From contig JAGUWA010000184.1 in assembly GCA_020062605.1 (NCBI GenBank), positions 1-9,152 on the forward strand: a DNA stretch of 9,152 nucleotides, in the 5' to 3' direction. Below are positions 7,465 to 9,152 of this stretch, piece after piece. The notes beneath the pieces were generated by a model that saw only the letters and a program-made list of their open reading frames with translations, did not search any database and had not been told where the DNA came from. The DNA comes from Parvibaculum sp. GTDB taxonomy: Bacteria; Pseudomonadota; Alphaproteobacteria; Parvibaculales; Parvibaculaceae. The translations under genes were made by a program, and so were the position numbers. The number at the start of each line of letters is the position of its first letter. Position 1 is the stretch's first letter.

Positions 7465-8670
7465 ATGACCGAATGTTATGTCTACGACACCGTGCGCACG
7501 CCGCGCGGCAAGGGCAAGAAGGACGGCGCGCTGCACGAAGTGACGGCGCTCGAACTTTCCACGCAGACGCTGAAGGCGATCCGCGACCGCAACGGCCTCG
7601 ACACATCGAAGGTCGATGACGTCGTGCTCGGCTGCGTCGATCCGGTCGGCGAGCAGGGGGGCGACATCGCCCGCATCGCCGTGCTGAATGCGGATTACGC
7701 CGAGACGACCGCCGGCGTGCAGGTCAATCGCTTCTGCGCCTCCGGCCTCGAGGCGACCAACATGGCGGCCGCCAAGGTCATGACCGGCGAAGCCGACATG
7801 GCGATCGGCGGCGGCGTCGAATCCATGTCGCGCGTCGGCATGGGTGCGTCGGGCGGCTCCTGGTCGACCGATCCGCAGATCGCCTTCAAGTCCTACTTCA
7901 CGCCGCAGGGCATCGGTGCGGACCTCATCTGCACGAAATACGGCTTCACGCGCGCCGACGTCGACGCCTATGCCGTCGAGAGCCAGAAGCGCGCGAAACA
8001 CGCCTGGGACAAGGGCTACTTCTCGAAATCGGTCATTCCGGTGAAGGATATCAACGGCCTCACCATTCTCGACCATGACGAACACATGCGCCCCGAGGCG
8101 ACGATGCAGTCGCTGGCCGCACTCCAGCCTTCCTTCGCCTCGCTGGGCGAATTCGCCTTCGACGGCGTCGCGCTCGACCGTTATCCGGAAGTGGAAGAAA
8201 TCGTCCACGTTCATCACGCGGGCAACTCGTCCGGCATCGTGGACGGCGCGTCCGCCGTGCTTCTCGGCAATCTCGAAACCGGCAAGGCGATGGGCCTGAA
8301 GCCCCGCGCCCGCATCCGCGCCATGGCGTCCATCGGCTCCGAGCCCTGCATCATGCTCACGGGCCCCGCCGACGTGTCGCGCAAGGCGCTGAAGAAGGCC
8401 GGCATGAACCCGGAAGACATCGATCTCTATGAGCTGAACGAGGCCTTCGCCTCTGTCGTGCTGCGCATGATGCAGTCGCTCGACATCTCTCACGACAAGA
8501 TGAACGTCAATGGCGGCGCCATCGCCATGGGCCATCCGCTGGGCGCCACCGGCGGCATGATCCTCGGCACCGTTCTCGACGAACTCGAACGCCGCGATCT
8601 CTCGACCGCGCTCATCACGCTCTGCGTGGGCGCGGGCATGGGCACGGCAACCATCATCGAACGCGTGTGA
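7465..8670 (+). CDS. Acetyl-CoA C-acyltransferase (3-ketoacyl-CoA thiolase)
   Basis: This 401-aa thiolase would cleave 3-ketoacyl-CoA with CoA to acetyl-CoA and a shortened acyl-CoA, the last step of beta-oxidation. All family marks are present: nucleophile Cys91 in VNRFCASGLEA, the VESMS motif, NEAFA with Asn325, GGAIAMGHPLGATG with His357, and the second cysteine Cys387 in TLCVGAGMG. The length is normal for a thiolase. AGGGAG (7452-7457) lies 7 nt before the ATG. It starts 46 bp after the LCAD-like gene and ends 7 bp before the FadB-like gene, the usual partner with which FadA-type thiolases form a trifunctional complex. A degradative rather than PHB/synthetic role is inferred from this context. 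Confidence 0.93.
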   Translation: MTECYVYDTVRTPRGKGKKDGALHEVTALELSTQTLKAIRDRNGLDTSKVDDVVLGCVDPVGEQGGDIARIAVLNADYAETTAGVQVNRFCASGLEATNMAAAKVMTGEADMAIGGGVESMSRVGMGASGGSWSTDPQIAFKSYFTPQGIGADLICTKYGFTRADVDAYAVESQKRAKHAWDKGYFSKSVIPVKDINGLTILDHDEHMRPEATMQSLAALQPSFASLGEFAFDGVALDRYPEVEEIVHVHHAGNSSGIVDGASAVLLGNLETGKAMGLKPRARIRAMASIGSEPCIMLTGPADVSRKALKKAGMNPEDIDLYELNEAFASVVLRMMQSLDISHDKMNVNGGAIAMGHPLGATGGMILGTVLDELERRDLSTALITLCVGAGMGTATIIERV

Positions 8671-8677
8671 GGCCCTG

Positions 8678-9152
8678 ATGACCACTTACGAAAACTTCAA
8701 ATTCGAAGTCGACGGCGACGGCATCGCGCTCGTCACCTGGGACATGCCGAACCGCTCGATGAACGTGCTCTCCCAGAGCTCCATGGCCGACATGGCCTCG
8801 ATCATCGAGAAGATCATGAGCGACGACGCGATCAAGGGCGCCGTCCTCACCTCCGGCAAGGATGCCTTCTGCGCCGGTGCCGACCTCTCGATGATGGGGG
8901 GCCAAGCTGGACCAAAGGAGGCGGGCGGCTCCGGCGAAGGTTCGCAGGAAGACCGCGTCAAGGCGATGTATGAGGGCAACCTCAAGTTCAACATGCTGCT
9001 CCGCAGCCTTGAAACCTGCGGCAAGCCGGTCGCCGCCGCGATCAACGGCACGGCGCTCGGCGGCGGCCTCGAGGTCACGCTCGCCTGTCACTACCGCGTG
9101 GTGAGCAACAAGCCGAAGACGCAGATCGGCCTTCCCGAAGCGAAGGTCGGCC
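8678..9152 (+). CDS. FadB/FadJ-type multifunctional protein, enoyl-CoA hydratase N-terminus (partial, runs off right edge)
   Basis: The first 158 residues are visible (MTTYENFKFEVDGDGIALVTWDMPNRSMNVL...). They form the crotonase module of a fused enoyl-CoA hydratase/3-hydroxyacyl-CoA dehydrogenase. Oxyanion-hole elements are AFCAGADLSMM and NGTALGGGLE. The two hydratase glutamates fall at Glu132 (GGGLE) and Glu154 (LPEAKVG), as in FadB. The stretch after ADLSMM is Gly/Ser/Glu-rich and somewhat longer than in single-domain crotonases, as is common in FadB/FadJ. The Rossmann NAD-binding and dehydrogenase domains would lie beyond the edge, so the fusion is inferred from sequence style and the adjacent thiolase. 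The ATG follows the thiolase stop by 7 bp, with a GAGG overlapping that stop. This indicates tight, possibly coupled translation. Confidence 0.86.
   Translation, partial: MTTYENFKFEVDGDGIALVTWDMPNRSMNVLSQSSMADMASIIEKIMSDDAIKGAVLTSGKDAFCAGADLSMMGGQAGPKEAGGSGEGSQEDRVKAMYEGNLKFNMLLRSLETCGKPVAAAINGTALGGGLEVTLACHYRVVSNKPKTQIGLPEAKVG

Overview
The window is GC-rich, with dense gene packing and strong third-position G/C bias. It looks like chromosome from an alphaproteobacterium. Three things support this: a polar-organiser N-terminus of the PodJ type (WSVKGIEPEARE...), a TakP-like TRAP binding protein, and a MerR-type regulator placed in front of a beta-oxidation operon. A Parvibaculum-like or other Hyphomicrobiales-related host is possible, but that is inference only.

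The layout is divergent. The left part (1-3630) is read leftward and holds three genes. The first is a large PodJ-like coiled-coil protein running off the left edge (1-1660). The second is a Tat-exported periplasmic solute-binding protein of the TRAP DctP/TakP type (1892-2989). The third is a small CAP/SCP-domain lipoprotein (3067-3630). The gap at 3631-3873 is the divergent control region. It holds an ACGT-centred inverted repeat (3723-3746) that looks like a MerR-family operator, and a short hairpin at 3772-3787.

The right part (3874-9152) is read rightward and looks like one operon. It starts with a MerR-family regulator resembling LiuR-type regulators of acyl-CoA catabolism. Next come a 597-aa DmdC/FadE-like acyl-CoA dehydrogenase, a 385-aa LCAD-like acyl-CoA dehydrogenase and a 401-aa thiolase. 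The last gene is the N-terminal half of the hydratase module of a FadB-type multifunctional protein, cut by the right edge. Gaps are 7 to 49 bp, and most starts have a clear Shine-Dalgarno sequence. Together these genes supply oxidation (two dehydrogenases), hydration/second oxidation (FadB) and thiolysis, which is a full fatty-acyl-CoA beta-oxidation spiral. Electron-transfer flavoprotein genes and an acyl-CoA ligase are not in view.

I see no tRNA, rRNA, insertion sequence, CRISPR array or prophage gene. The content is mostly core metabolism and cell organisation. The most useful leads are the regulatory elements around the MerR gene, the two differently wired dehydrogenases, and the truncated polarity protein, whose gene is easily missed because it has no end inside the window.
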